Source: Cristatella mucedo (lineage: Eukaryota; Bryozoa; Phylactolaemata; Cristatellidae). Taken from it: a DNA stretch of 64,000 nucleotides. The notes under the pieces are model-generated. The model had not been told where the DNA came from. It saw only the letters and a list, made by a program, of their open reading frames with translations, and did not search any database. The first letter of the stretch is position 1; each line of letters opens with the position of its first letter. Shown here one piece after another: positions 1 to 11,543 of this stretch. Where the stretch lies: NCBI GenBank assembly GCA_009760855.2, contig WPIO01000008.1:9159501-9223500 (forward strand), given 5' to 3'. Made by a program: the position numbers and the translations under genes.

Positions 1-1028
1 TAAAACCAAATCCGGAATGTCAAGACTAACAGCTTCGATATACTCGAATAGTATGCTCGTGCTCGACTGTTTCTTTTTTTGACCACTAGCGAGCTAAACT
101 ACTTGCTGTTGCATCCTGTCAGCAAGCGTTTAATTTGTGTCTGCCTCTTCTTATAGTAATTGAATCAACCATTTTTTCCTTAACTTGTGATGCTTGTCAC
201 GCTGATATAGTAGTATTTCTACTTGCCCCATTCTTTCGCTTGTAACGTATTCGCCCACCATTGGCTGAAGGGCAATTGAAAACGTAGACATGCATGCACT
301 TGGATATCGCGTGCACCTTCGTCAAGCCCGAAGCAGTGGAACGAACGTCCTTGGATGGCTACGAGAAGCTCGGAAATCGCACTACCACAAAAGGGCAAGC
401 CAAATCGTTCACGGCATCAACATCGCCAGATGTACGACAAAAATCAGCTAGCCTGCTCCTTAGAGCTTTGAGATCCGGTTTAAGAACGAGATTCTTGTGA
501 TCTGCGATGAGCTCAGGAAGTGAATCGTCCGTATTTCGCAGCACTGGTGCCACAAGCAGCAGAGCCAATCAGTAAAAGAATTGTTTGCTTTCGATTTCCT
601 AATATCCTCCGTAGTTTACTCGACTTAAACGCAGCTCAGATGAATCGTATTCGTCGCCTCATTTTGCAATGGTGCGGAAAAGTCATGATGGCACGCTGAA
701 ATTAAAGCGGACGTGCTATAAGTGGCTTCTTTCATTATAGCTCAAATAGTTTTGCCTGCGTATGAAGAAAGAATGACTACGGGAACCAGCGATATATCGC
801 GATGTCCATGTTGGCATGACAGAATACATTTCATATTTTTGCACCAGCTGTAAATATTAGCACGCTTGTAATACGTCTTTGTATCGCGCCCTAAAGAAGT
901 TTCATCTCTATTCATGAAACTTACGCAGGCAGCGTAACGGTTTCGCTCGAGAGGGAAAATTCTAATCTTTCTGCGGTCGGTTTGCATACACCTACGGGCA
1001 TAGCTTCAGGCTCTCCAAATGCGGGCAT
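1..1028. other. Intergenic, no gene recognised
   Basis: Only short open frames (under 100 codons) with no recognisable protein motifs are present, and no convincing exon. A short block near 574-600 resembles 37110-37137, in line with the dispersed repeat described further right. Confidence 0.5.
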
Positions 1029-2590
1029 GGTATTTTTTTAGATGTTGCTTTTTAAAACAAGTCTTCTCAGATATGCTTTATCGGTTTCCATTCAGACTTC
1101 AGACTAATTCGTTTTCGGAAATGCTTAACAACCCGTATTTTTCTATGCCTCTTCAGCTCGCTTAACTGAAGGCTGCCTAGAAGGCTTCCATATCTTTTTT
1201 GAAATAAGGGAATGAGTTTTTACCGTACAGCAGAGACTTACAGTGCTTGAAGAGTGATACGCCTTTAATGCAAAGCTCAATCTAAAGTCCTCACAGGAAA
1301 ATGCCAGGCTCAGCTGGATGTTAATGAAGGAGTTTCTTCCGGTGCTCCTTTGAGCATAAGAACGTTTTTTTTTAAAGGCTCACTCGGCACGCTGCCTAAC
1401 CGCGATGATCACCAGGGAATAACCGAAGCGCCGGAACCGTGGATGCTGGAATTGAACAGGGCTCGTCTTGGTCGGACATGCGGGAAACTAGAATGCTGTG
1501 TAACGAGCGCTATCCATAGAGCATTCGGCGTCCTTCATAATACCGGCAGCTTATCCCTGGATTACAGTTATCGTTACAGGTGGATAGCTGACAGGCTCAA
1601 GAATTTGTGCGAGTGCGAGCTAGCGACCGAGGCGAGAGCGTGAAGCGGACGAGAGCAGCTCTCCGATACGTTATCACAAGATCTATGCGTATGTAGGAAT
1701 TATACGTGCCTCGCCGCTTCATATGCATTAGCGATATGCAGTCACCCTCGCACGCTTCTCCTGAGTTCCCGATGAATTAACACGTTTTCCTCTAAAGATT
1801 TCTGCTCACCTCAGTGGCATCATTTTCGTGCGAAGTAACCAGCGGAACGATACTTAGCTGACGTGGCCTCTGCGTAACGGCTTTGAGACGTACGTAGCTG
1901 ATATGATTTTGGTGTGCAAACACCATTAAGCTCGCATATTACTAACTCGGCAGAGGCAACTAGTTACTTGCTCGGGGTTAGAAAGGATGAGCGAGAGCGG
2001 CACGGTGCGTTCGTTGTGCGAATATACGGTCTCCTTCAAATTACGACAGAGCTTTTTGTAAGCTTTTTTAGGCGGTAAGATTCTTGATTCGATGAGTGTT
2101 AAACACGCTGCCAGCTAGGTTCGTTGGGACTGTATTTAAAAAAAGCAAGTCAAGCGGCTGGCGCACGTGCGCACGTTGCCTTGGACTTTCTTTCCAAAGA
2201 CGGAGGTTCGACTTTATTTTCTTTTCTCTATAGCGAGCGTCCTTAGCAAGCCTTGTAAAATCTTTAAAGCTACAACTACCACTTTAAAACAATCTAAATA
2301 AATAACGGCTCCTCTACCGAGCTACCTTGAACTAGTGCACAGGTGGCCGGTCCCTCGAGCAAGCTATTTTGGCCTCATGGAATAAAGCGTCGGCCGCTTG
2401 CTCAGGTAAAAGCACCTAAATGCTGCGAGCAGAAGGTGCCTCGCGAAATCCTGCCAGTGGCAGCCTCTGCCCGGACGTGCCTCGCGGAAATGCTGAGGCT
2501 GCCTAGAATTTACCGCATCGCTCTGGGCGTCGCTAAGGGAAGCTTTTCGCCCGCGAGCGGCCGCCGGCGGGATTACTTCCGCCGAGAGGT
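1029..2590. repeat. Diverged dispersed repeat, copy 1
   Basis: Blocks at 1029-1105 and about 2285-2590 align, in the same order and orientation, with 37272-37340 and about 37990-38330. Shared stretches include a T-rich block around 1030-1100 and a GC-rich block with GTGCCTCGCG near 2440. I estimate two-thirds identity by eye, with large indels between the blocks. No coding potential was recognised, and the class of repeat is unknown. The second copy lies in intron 1 of the monooxygenase gene. Confidence 0.4.
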
Positions 2591-2794
2591 TTTTCCAAGC
2601 CCCGATTTTTCTCCCTCTAACCTGAGGCCTGACTCTTAATCTGTCCAGCCTGACCCAGCGTACGTGACCGCAGACAACTCAATCTTACCCGCACTACTAG
2701 CCGTCGTGTACTTTCGCCCGGCCATGTGCTTCTTTCTCTACACCTAATCGGCTCCGAACCTGTCGCCAGGTAGCACTTAATTGAGCTCTACATT

Positions 2795-2880
2795 TATTAT
2801 GAATATTAATAATATTCTTGATCAAGCGCCCTCAGAGAGCTCAATCTCTGTCTAGACACTTCACGTTTGCCGCATTAAAT
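2795..2880 (-). mobile_element. LINE family B, 3' tail only
   Basis: An (AAT)-like head is followed by the signature CAAGCGCCCTCAGAGAGCTC and a decayed remainder of the family-B 3' end. On the minus strand this is the last ~80 bp of the LINE, so the copy is severely 5'-truncated, as usual for target-primed reverse transcription. Confidence 0.6.
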
Positions 2881-2973
2881 TTAAATATCACCTGACTTTA
2901 CTGCTTCCGAATTTTTAAAGTGGCGGATTAGCTGTTATAAGGCTGTAGCCACAGATTGGACTAGACTATAAAG

Positions 2974-3055
2974 GATCACCCACAGCAGGACTCGAACCCG
3001 CGACCAGGGTTATGAAGACGAGCACCTTACCTCCTGAGCTTTGACTCAGGTCTCT
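2974..3055 (-). mobile_element. tRNA-derived SINE-like element
   Basis: The reverse complement carries an A-box-like AGCTCAGGAGGTAAGGTGCT and an excellent B box, GGTCGCGGGTTCGAGTCC, spaced as in a tRNA. The acceptor stem does not pair convincingly, so I call a SINE head or tRNA relic rather than a functional tRNA gene. Relatives sharing GTTAAGGTGCT are at 37376 and 58047 on the plus strand. Confidence 0.5.
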
Positions 3056-3585
3056 GCAGCATTTGCAGCTCTGCCAAGGCAGTCCTCAGATGTGCTACTC
3101 AAAACAGTACGTGCTTAGCATAAGGTGCGATGCCGCCATTAGTCAATACCTATCGGCGAGCCTTCGTCGGCTGGTCAGTAAGAACCTCCGTGCACGCTGC
3201 GTTCGTAATATAAGCAGCTCGGCTATCAAACCCGCGACATGTAAGTTTAAAGCGCTAGTAAGCACTCGTTGTGGTACTTGCCGTGCCTCAGAATGTTGTG
3301 AAAGTCGACCGTCGGGGGTAACTGTCATTCAATTTGATATCGAAAGGGTACTATCTGCCAGGCCGGCTACATGCCAACCCAAATGCAATCCGCTAAATCG
3401 GCGTCACTCAGTAATTGGATTGCCTATTAAATTCTGCCTGCTGAATGCAGCCCGATAAAAACTGAGGGTTATAAATCCACGATCGAGCTGTCTAGAATAA
3501 GCGAGATGCATTTCTGCTGACCAAGTCGTGAATGAGGCCCTGCTCTGGTAGCTGCATGTACGAGACCACCACACACACGGGTTTA
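3056..3585. other. No gene recognised
   Basis: There are open frames of 131 codons (+) and 61 codons (-), but neither shows a recognisable motif or splice context. Nothing else is seen. Confidence 0.4.
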
Positions 3586-4072
3586 TGATAACAATAATAT
3601 TAATAAAACAGTTTTACAGCACCCTCAGAGAACTTAATGTCTTTCTAGGCACTTTGCATTTGCTGCAAAGGAAACGAGATAGAATAGTTAGTGACAGCAT
3701 GCTCAATAACAACAAGCTTAACATGGTTAGAGATGATATGCACAGAGTCAGCATGCGAATATGGTTCGTGGCAGCATGCACAGTGGCAGTACACATTTGC
3801 ACTCAAATGACGAATCACATGAACCCACTAAATGCTGTAGTCAATATGTGTTATTAGTTTCTGCTTAAATGAGGTCAAGTCTGAGATGTTGTGACGAAAG
3901 TCGGAATAACTGCTCCGGGCTTTGGTAGCACCTGAACTAGAGGTGTGGTCTCCGAAAGAACTGGAGGCTTGTACAAGGAAGAGTTGAACGATTAGATTTC
4001 AAAAAGCAGGTGGTACGATGCTTAGCCCGGTGATGAAGTAAATTTTGTAGGCAGGCTGTAGCAAAAGAATTG
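3586..4072 (-). mobile_element. LINE family B, 5'-truncated copy
   Basis: An (AAT)n-like head at 3591 is followed by the family-B 3' untranslated segment (CACCCTCAGAGAACTTAATG) and the blocks with GCATGC and CACAGAGTCAGCATGC. It continues into the decayed C-terminal coding part before similarity fades near 4072. The element reads on the minus strand, and the coding portion has frameshifts and stops. Confidence 0.65.
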
Positions 4073-4440
4073 CACTCAGGCTAGGTGTGGTTGGCTGGGA
4101 CGTTACGGCTGTAATGAGATGAGGGTCAACGGCAAGGCCAGGATTTGACCTATCAGCATGGCCGGATATGTGGTGACGAGAGGTTACCGTGGCTCTTGGG
4201 TAAAGGAAGCTACCTGACTAAGTCGTGGTGTTGGAGGCTACCGGTCTCGCCGAGTTCTGCATCTGAATGGGTGCAGGCGTGCTCCGACGATGCAGCCACT
4301 CATGCAAGGCAACGAGTGCCCAATGCCCGATCGGAGCTAGATAGCAAGCTCGTTGTTGTGGCTTTTATGTTCAGCGTCCCCCTGTAAAGCATGCCCATCG
4401 CCTCAAAAGAGGCGCCGTGTTAAGTGAAAGGTTGAACTCA
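4073..4440. other. No gene recognised
   Basis: An 80-codon open frame has no motif that I recognise. This is spacer between two LINE copies; nothing further is seen. Confidence 0.35.
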
Positions 4441-6478
4441 GCTTTCAAAAGTCTGATTCTGGTGCCGATCTAGTCAATTTCGAAGAATTCCTTCAAGTCT
4501 GCAAGAGGAAGCTTAGAAAACCTGTTCAGTCTTTTTTCAGTCTAAAAGTAAAGTCCTGTTAGCGGGACGTAAAATAGATTTATTAGAGGGTAAACAAATT
4601 GCCGGCTAATTCTGAGAGGTCTCACTACCCAGTCATTAGCGGCTCTGCCAACAAGTTTTGATCCTTCGTCACTGAAATAATGTACGCATGCTTGCCCCCA
4701 TACAGCCCCTCTCCGACTGAAGGGATTGCTGAATCGCAATCTGTGACCTTCATAAAGAGACTGTCAGAGGTTTTGAAACGCATTGTGGCTATCTAAATAA
4801 GGTTTAGTAACAAGATCCAGTCTTCTGAAGATCCTATATTACCTCCTCTGTGGTATTCACTGGCAGACAAGCTTAGCACAGCCATAACCAAGATTTTTAA
4901 GGCTTCTCTGGAATAAAGGGCTCTAACCAAGTCATTCTATCTGGCCATCGTTAGACAGATCCCTAAAAAGCCTGGATTCGATGCAGAGTTTCTTGAAAAC
5001 TATCGCCCAGTTTCCCCTATTTCTTTTCCGTCAAAGATTCTTGAAAAAACTGTCGCTGCGCAGCTTGTCAAACACATTGAAAATAATGAATTTAAAAAAC
5101 GTTCAATCGTAGCCCAAGCGTCAGCACTCCACTAAAACTAAAAAACTCCATATATATAACCAATGACACCCTTTGCAGCAAAGATGGCGGGAATGATACT
5201 GCATTAGCCCTGCTAGATCTATTAGCTGACTTCAACCCTACTGATCACAATTATATTATATAACGATAGATGATAACGATTGATTTGGCAGACAAAACAA
5301 TCGCGTGTTTCAAATCTCAATTGTGCGATTTGAATATCTTTGCTATTCAATCCGCGTCGTGTAGAAGTCAGGTCTCATCCACGACCAGTCATCTGCAGAG
5401 TGCCACAAGTGTCCATCCTCGATCCTTTGCTGTTCTCCATTAATACTTAACCTCTGGGAAAAGTAATTTTATTATAACTTGTGTGCTGACAATGATCAGC
5501 GGTGCTTCATAGTTAGACCATAGTAATCTGCTGCAACTACTAATATGTCGAACGCCTGCCTTGTATACAGTTGATCCCGGACGGCGGCAAATTTACTTGA
5601 ACTGAACGACGAGAAAACAGAACTGTTACTCATAGGAGATTTCAAGTGTGTTAGTGGGCTTGCTCGAAGGATTTGCTCTTTCGAAGATTTTCCGGTGCAG
5701 CAGATTACTGTTAAAAGATTAGACAGAAATTGATTTCTCTGAGGGCGCTGTAGAAAACGTATTATTACTATTGTTATCAATGGGTTACGTTGTCCTGCGA
5801 CCACAACCGTGTGCTCGGTATTTATGAGCTATCTTCCACAGCTGCCTAAATTTTGAAAGCTTCGTTAAGAAGACTGCTTTCACAGCTAGCCATCACGTCT
5901 GATCTCCGTCAAAGATTAGGATGTGTCTTCCGTGGTGGCTTGCAAATAATTCAACTTGTTCCTTGGTTCTGTTTCGGCTAGACTATTGAAATTTTCTTTT
6001 TGGTAGTCAACCGAAAAAATAGACTAGACCACTGCCGCTGGTGATGAATATGGCTGCAAGGCTAGTTTGCAAATCCCAAAGATTGACCGAGTTTCTTCTT
6101 TGCTGAAAGAGCAAGGCTGGCTTCCGGTTGATCAACGGATACAGAGTAAAGTTCTTACGCGACCCACAGGGTCGGCCACGGCTTGGCTCAGTCATTCTTA
6201 GCTGAGCTCTTGCACCTGTTTTAACCTCCTTGTGCACTCAGGTCACGTATGGCGAATAAGTTAGCTATTAAATTCCTCAGCTTAAAGAACGTTGGCGACA
6301 GAAGCTTTTACTCTGCAGGTGTGGTATGCTTCCCACTATATCTTTGTTGCTTGAGATGAAGTCTGTAGACTACAGCATGCGTACCGAAAGCCGCTTGGGC
6401 TTTGAGTGAGCTATACAAAACTCTCGGGCTTAGCACCCATTGAGGCTTTGTAGAGTTTCGGACAGTGATAGATTACAA
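4441..6478 (+). mobile_element. LINE family A (CR1/L2-like), decayed copy
   Basis: This is a decayed non-LTR retrotransposon on the plus strand. Around 4920-5060 it translates piecemeal to the reverse-transcriptase entry region (an ENYRPVS-like motif followed by KILEK). Around 5590-5640 it has an L-N-D-E-K-T-E-like block, and from 5800 the C-terminal region seen in the better copy at 43925. The 3' untranslated part (6300-6478) closely matches 44531-44870, including ATGCGTACCGAAAGCCGCTT. Many stops and frameshifts make it inactive. A family-B tail is nested inside it at 5690-5785. The left boundary is approximate. Confidence 0.7.
5690..5785 (+). mobile_element. LINE family B tail nested in LINE A
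   Basis: The sequence matches the family-B 3' end in plus orientation: TTGATTTCTCTGAGGGCGCT followed by an ATTATTACTATTG tail. Family-A coding similarity stops before it and resumes after it, so family B inserted into an existing family-A copy. This gives the relative age of the two insertions. Confidence 0.6.
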
Positions 6479-6509
6479 CTGTCGACACTTAGCACACAGC
6501 GAAGCCTTT

Positions 6510-6800
6510 GTTCTGCACGCATAAGCAGCTCCAAACTAGTCAGCCGGTAGGACCCAACACATTTAAGCTCTTGTTCTTCATATGCAGGCAGCACTGCATC
6601 CGACAACAAGTAGCATACAGCCAAGCTCTTGTTCTGCAGCTGCTCCATACCAGTGAGCCGGTGCTCCACCCAGATAAACTGTTGCTTTGCACTAGTAAGC
6701 AACTCCGAGCCATTCAGCCGGTAGCATACAGCCAAGCTTTAGTTCTGCACTCATAGGCAGCTCTGCATCAGCTATGACTATTGTTCTGTATGTACAGAAC
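6510..6800. repeat. Diverged minisatellite, ~53-63 bp units
   Basis: Units start with GTTCTGCA or a close variant at 6510, 6573, 6631, 6684, 6742 and 6783. They share AAGCAGCTC, CAGCCGGTAG and CATACAGCCAAGCT segments. Unit length is 53-63 bp except for the incomplete last ones, and the units are well diverged from each other. The array begins just after the 3' end of the LINE A copy. Both strands carry an open frame through it, an expected by-product of repetition rather than a gene. Confidence 0.6.
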
Positions 6801-8664
6801 AGATAACAGACTTTATAATACGAGGTATAATAGAGCCCCTAAAATTAACTGATGCACATGTCTCATATGAAAAATCAGATAACTTCTGCTCCAAAGGTAC
6901 TGGACCCAGTCGCCTGTGGGCTGATCGACTGAGCCGATGATTGGCCTGTCTTTCCAGCTGCAGCAAGCCTCTAGCCTCTCCAAGCTTCTCTAAGTAGTCT
7001 GCAATCTGTGGCACTGTCAGTTGTGTGCTATTTAGCACAAGATCGTGAGGGCTGAATGAACCTCAGCACTACGGAAGCAAGCCGTTTGGCATAGGCAGGT
7101 CTACTTAAAGCTAAGCGAAATCAAAATGCATCCGACTCCAATACTCACAACAGCTGATGACTAGGTGACACCCATACCCCAGTAGAAGTCTCCTGGAAAC
7201 CTTGCCATGCGGTTCACTGGTGGCCGGCCTCGGTTTGGCCCCCCCTAGGACTTCCTGGCTGCCAGAGAAGTCTTTACAAACGTGTCGTGCGATTCCACGT
7301 TGGTTATAACTAGTCGAAAAACGCAGCACTCGCAATGGCGCTAGTCTCAGCCGACATCTGCCGAATACTGGCGACGCCTGAACCTTCCAGCACAGTAAGC
7401 TCTCATATCTTCACATATAAAGTCCGTCTCCATAATGTCGACCTGTCTGTTCAAAAGCAGGCGCCTATTACAGCAATGAGTTCAGCAGCTGCCATGCCGA
7501 ACACCTGCCTGCCTCTGTGGCCTTGATCTCAGGTCAGCTCTGATGCTAATGCCAAGTCTCGAATCACAACTGCCTGTCTAATTCACGGGGGCCGAGTTTT
7601 TATGAAGCCGCGGCCATAGAATGTCGCACAATTGCATAATCGTGAATAAAGATTAACAGCCGTAATCTGGCTCGTTTAGCTGACGTAGCCCCTTCAGTGC
7701 CACTCCTTAAAGGAAGGCCGTCCTTGGCCGTGATAAAAATAAACTAGCAGCCAGCTATGGTAGGTGTCAACCATTGACTTCGCCACTTTGTCAGGTTTTG
7801 ACGCAAAGTGCTACTGGGGATTTTCGGGACTTCTTCTAAGTTGCCACTGCGGCTGTCTTGAGCTCATCTTTCTAGCCAACAGCCGTTCCGATACCAAAGA
7901 GCTGGACTGAAAAGCGTCTCCAGAGCTCCTCAACCATTCACACATATAGATTGTCAGCACTTCACTTGGCTAGAGACAAAAGAATGCCCTAAGCCGTAGT
8001 GCTACTATTATGGATACCTGAAACGATCTCATACTGAAACGAGATTAGTGCTCACACCACGGGGGATGAGAAAACCTCCCCGAACCGTGCGAACGAGCCA
8101 TTGTGACTTCATTTTACCATGTTGAATACTGGCATTTCCACCGCAACCAAGTCTTCTTAGCTAGACCAGAGGCTGGCTAAGATTTCGAACTACTAGGCCG
8201 TTTCAGGAGGTCAATGAGGCACTCTAGGCCCGTTGAAACCGCATCACTCAGCTGGCCTGCCGTCGTGGGCGTGGCCAGACGAACTAGAAAATAAAAAGCT
8301 AAAACTGACGTACATATACGAACGGCTGTGAACAAGATTAACAGAATGGTGAGTTGTTGGCAGCTTGCTTACAAGCCGTCATCTTCTTGGGTGGTTATGC
8401 TGTCAGCCATTATATTTCAAAGATTGGTGGTTGTGATTAGCATAAGATGCCATTGGCATTGTGATGGTTGAAAAAGTGTAATGCCTTTCGGTCACTGAGC
8501 CCAAGTCAGCAAGGCAATTTAGAGAATCCCGTTCGCAAGCATATTGGGTCTATGTGAGGGAACATGTGCCTCACGAGCCTGGGAGGACCGGGCAATGGCC
8601 CTACGAGGGATCAGACTGCCTAAGCAGCAGCAGGCTTTCGGGTGGTTGAGGGACGGACAATTGC
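6801..8664. other. No gene recognised
   Basis: Only short open frames (86 codons or fewer) were found on either strand, without recognisable motifs. No splice-supported coding segment or known repeat was seen. Confidence 0.45.
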
Positions 8665-8696
8665 TATCTATATATAATGCTGTATATCTCTATATC

Positions 8697-8736
<40 letters not shown>

Positions 8737-8850
8737 GGCTATCTATATATGTATATATATATATATATATATATGGCTATATATATATATATATATATAT
8801 ATATGGCTATATATATATATATATATGGCTATATATAATGATGGCTCTAC
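8665..8850. repeat. (AT)n microsatellite with GGCT interruptions
   Basis: A run of about 185 bp of TA dinucleotides is interrupted repeatedly by GGCT (TATATATGGCTATATAT), giving a higher-order pattern of AT blocks separated by ATGGCTAT. Open frames rich in Ile/Tyr here are artefacts. Confidence 0.9.
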
Positions 8851-11270
8851 AGTGCAAAGCGACGCATGCAAGGAATATAAGGGCTGCCCTATGAGTACGA
8901 GAGAGCCAGATCGCTCAACGCCGCTCAGCATAAGATACGAGTGCATACGAGTGCATAAACTGGGATTGGCCGGCATGGTTTCTGAATAAAGTGCTTGGTA
9001 TTGGAGCTAGGAGACCTGTTGCTCGGTCGCTCTTCCCAGCCTGCCGACAGGTCGAGCTGAGGGCTGTGGCGGACTTGTTCTCTGCAAGATAGAGAATGAT
9101 ATCGAATCAATAAGAAAGTGTGTATAGAGTCATGAAATCGTAGCTACAGTGTACATTTTGGTGTACAGCATATTGTACCTGGAAGCTGTTGAATCCCAAT
9201 CAGCTAGATCGGAGATTGCCCCAAGCATGCCCTTTCACGGGTCGGTTGGAGGAGGACCACTAATTAAATGCTTGCTTTCTTGATCCCAGCTTCAGGTTCT
9301 ACTTTCAGGACTAACGACAGCTATTCATTTGTTTACACAAGAATTAATCTTCGAAGCATTGAAAACTCATTCAGTCTTTATAAGTCGTGCAGTTGGTCGA
9401 GCCTTTTTACATAGGCTGCTATTAAAGACCGAATCTGTATGGCCCAGGCGTTGTGAACTTCCTGCTGTTTGCAAAAGTAGCCTGCAAAGCTAGTTTTCCA
9501 GCAAAACTGCCATTGGTCGTACTGACTGAAGCACAAGATCTTGGCTATGTGAAATTCTGCTTCTATATGCACTTATAGCAGCAGCAGTTGACTTCGCATG
9601 CCTATGTAGTGAGGAGTTGTCTATCAGTCCTACTAAAACCCTCTGCTTAATATATGAAGACCTTGCAAGTTATCTTGAGTGTCCACGGACCAATATGTAC
9701 CCGTAACTCTCTGCCTCACGTTGCTCAGCATCGAGTGGGTTCTGAAGGAGCTGGAGTAAGGGGCGATGTATCGGCTTACAAAAATAATCGGCCGTCTGGT
9801 GTCGACGCCTCGATCATGTGTGTGCTACGACTGCTGCTGATAGGCCAGGCTACTCGGTTAAGCGTTCCCACGTTTACTGTTTCTCATTTGTTGCTCGTCT
9901 TCAAAGATGACCATGCTGCTGCGGCCCTGTTGCCCCTTGCATTGATCCGAAGGGCAGCTAAGCGGCCTGCAAAGGTAAAGGTCGATGCCCTTGAGAAAAC
10001 GTGTAAGCCTTTATTGACGACTTAGTGCTATGACGATTACTGATTGACTACTGATGCACCACTCATCTTAAGCCGTACCGTCATGATATTACTATAAATA
10101 CCAACAAATTCGAAAAATTCCATTTAGATATAAATATGTCACATTAAAACACACACACAGGTTGATGATTATGATGATTATTATAACGTCAGTATGCCCG
10201 GTTTTACTTTATCGATACCTGTTTAGGTCAGCAATCTTAGTGCGAGATTTCTTCAAGTTTATATAAATGCCAACAGAACGATTATTAAATTCCCGATTTA
10301 TTATCGTCCAGTGCCACCTCTTGTCGTTCATCTACAACAAGATTCGATGGCTCAATGTTTTGGTATTTTCTGCATAGTGAACTTCGTGGAAATCAACTTA
10401 ATGTTGGGTTAGTAGTGGCTTAATAATGGGCTAGCTTCAACTTTTGCTTATATTTGTATACGATTGGCTCTTGGTGCATATGTTATGTACTCTTTCTTCT
10501 AGATTGCCAAGAAAAAAAGCAGCCAATATCTCAAGAAATTCTCGCTAGACCCAACAACAATTCAGTCGGTCACCCTCTGAGCAACTGCACCGTTTTCTTA
10601 GGTTACACATCCAACATGGTGTCGTGTAGAGTACGTAAGATAATACGTTATCTGGCACAGCACAACATGGTATGGTATTTAGTTGGAATCCTTTAGTAGT
10701 CCTGGCATACATTGATACTATCATATGATGTAAACTTTAGATGTTGTGAGCATGTTGCATTTCGCTCGTGCACAATTTATTTCATTCGTGATTCAACATT
10801 TTGTAGTGCACAGTGTCAAGAGAGAATTCTCTTCCTTAGATTTCAAAGCTTTCTGGCTGCTTTTTCACTGATAAAATTAGGCTGGAAGAATTTGTCCTTG
10901 TGTTTGGCTGCAGTATATATTTACCAGTGTGATTACTTATGAAAGATTCGTTTTCTAAAAAAAATATTTCTATGCATTACTGTTTATTTAACCATAGCTG
11001 TATCTGGAATGTTCTGGAAATAAGTGTAATCCACTGTTATTATTAATTTCATAAAAATAGCTTTCTCGGCAGTAATAGCTTTTTTCTCTGATTTTGAGGG
11101 ACAGCAAATTGGGCAACAGCTCGGGAGCGAACATAAAATATAAATGTGATTCAGTCTTATCCAGGCTCGGGGGAGACGGGCACTAGCAAAGACCAGTGGC
11201 CTGAGTAGGAATAAACCTGCCTGCTGTAATTTCGATCTGCTGCTTTTCTCGATCGAGCACCCAATTTGTA
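8851..11270. other. No gene recognised
   Basis: The longest open frame (123 codons, 9654-10025, plus) has no motif that I recognise. Small simple runs such as (AC)5 near 10151 occur. Nothing else is seen. Confidence 0.45.

Positions 11271-11543
<273 letters not shown>

Noticed and set aside
2974-3055. Functional tRNA gene
   Set aside because: The boxes are good but the acceptor stem does not pair and the anticodon arm is irregular; better explained as a SINE head.
8665-8850. CRISPR-like repeat-spacer pattern
   Set aside because: Repeats are AT dinucleotides in a eukaryotic genome, with no spacers or cas genes.
9654-10025. 123-codon plus-strand open frame
   Set aside because: No recognisable motif, no splice or promoter context, and within the length expected by chance in 64 kb.
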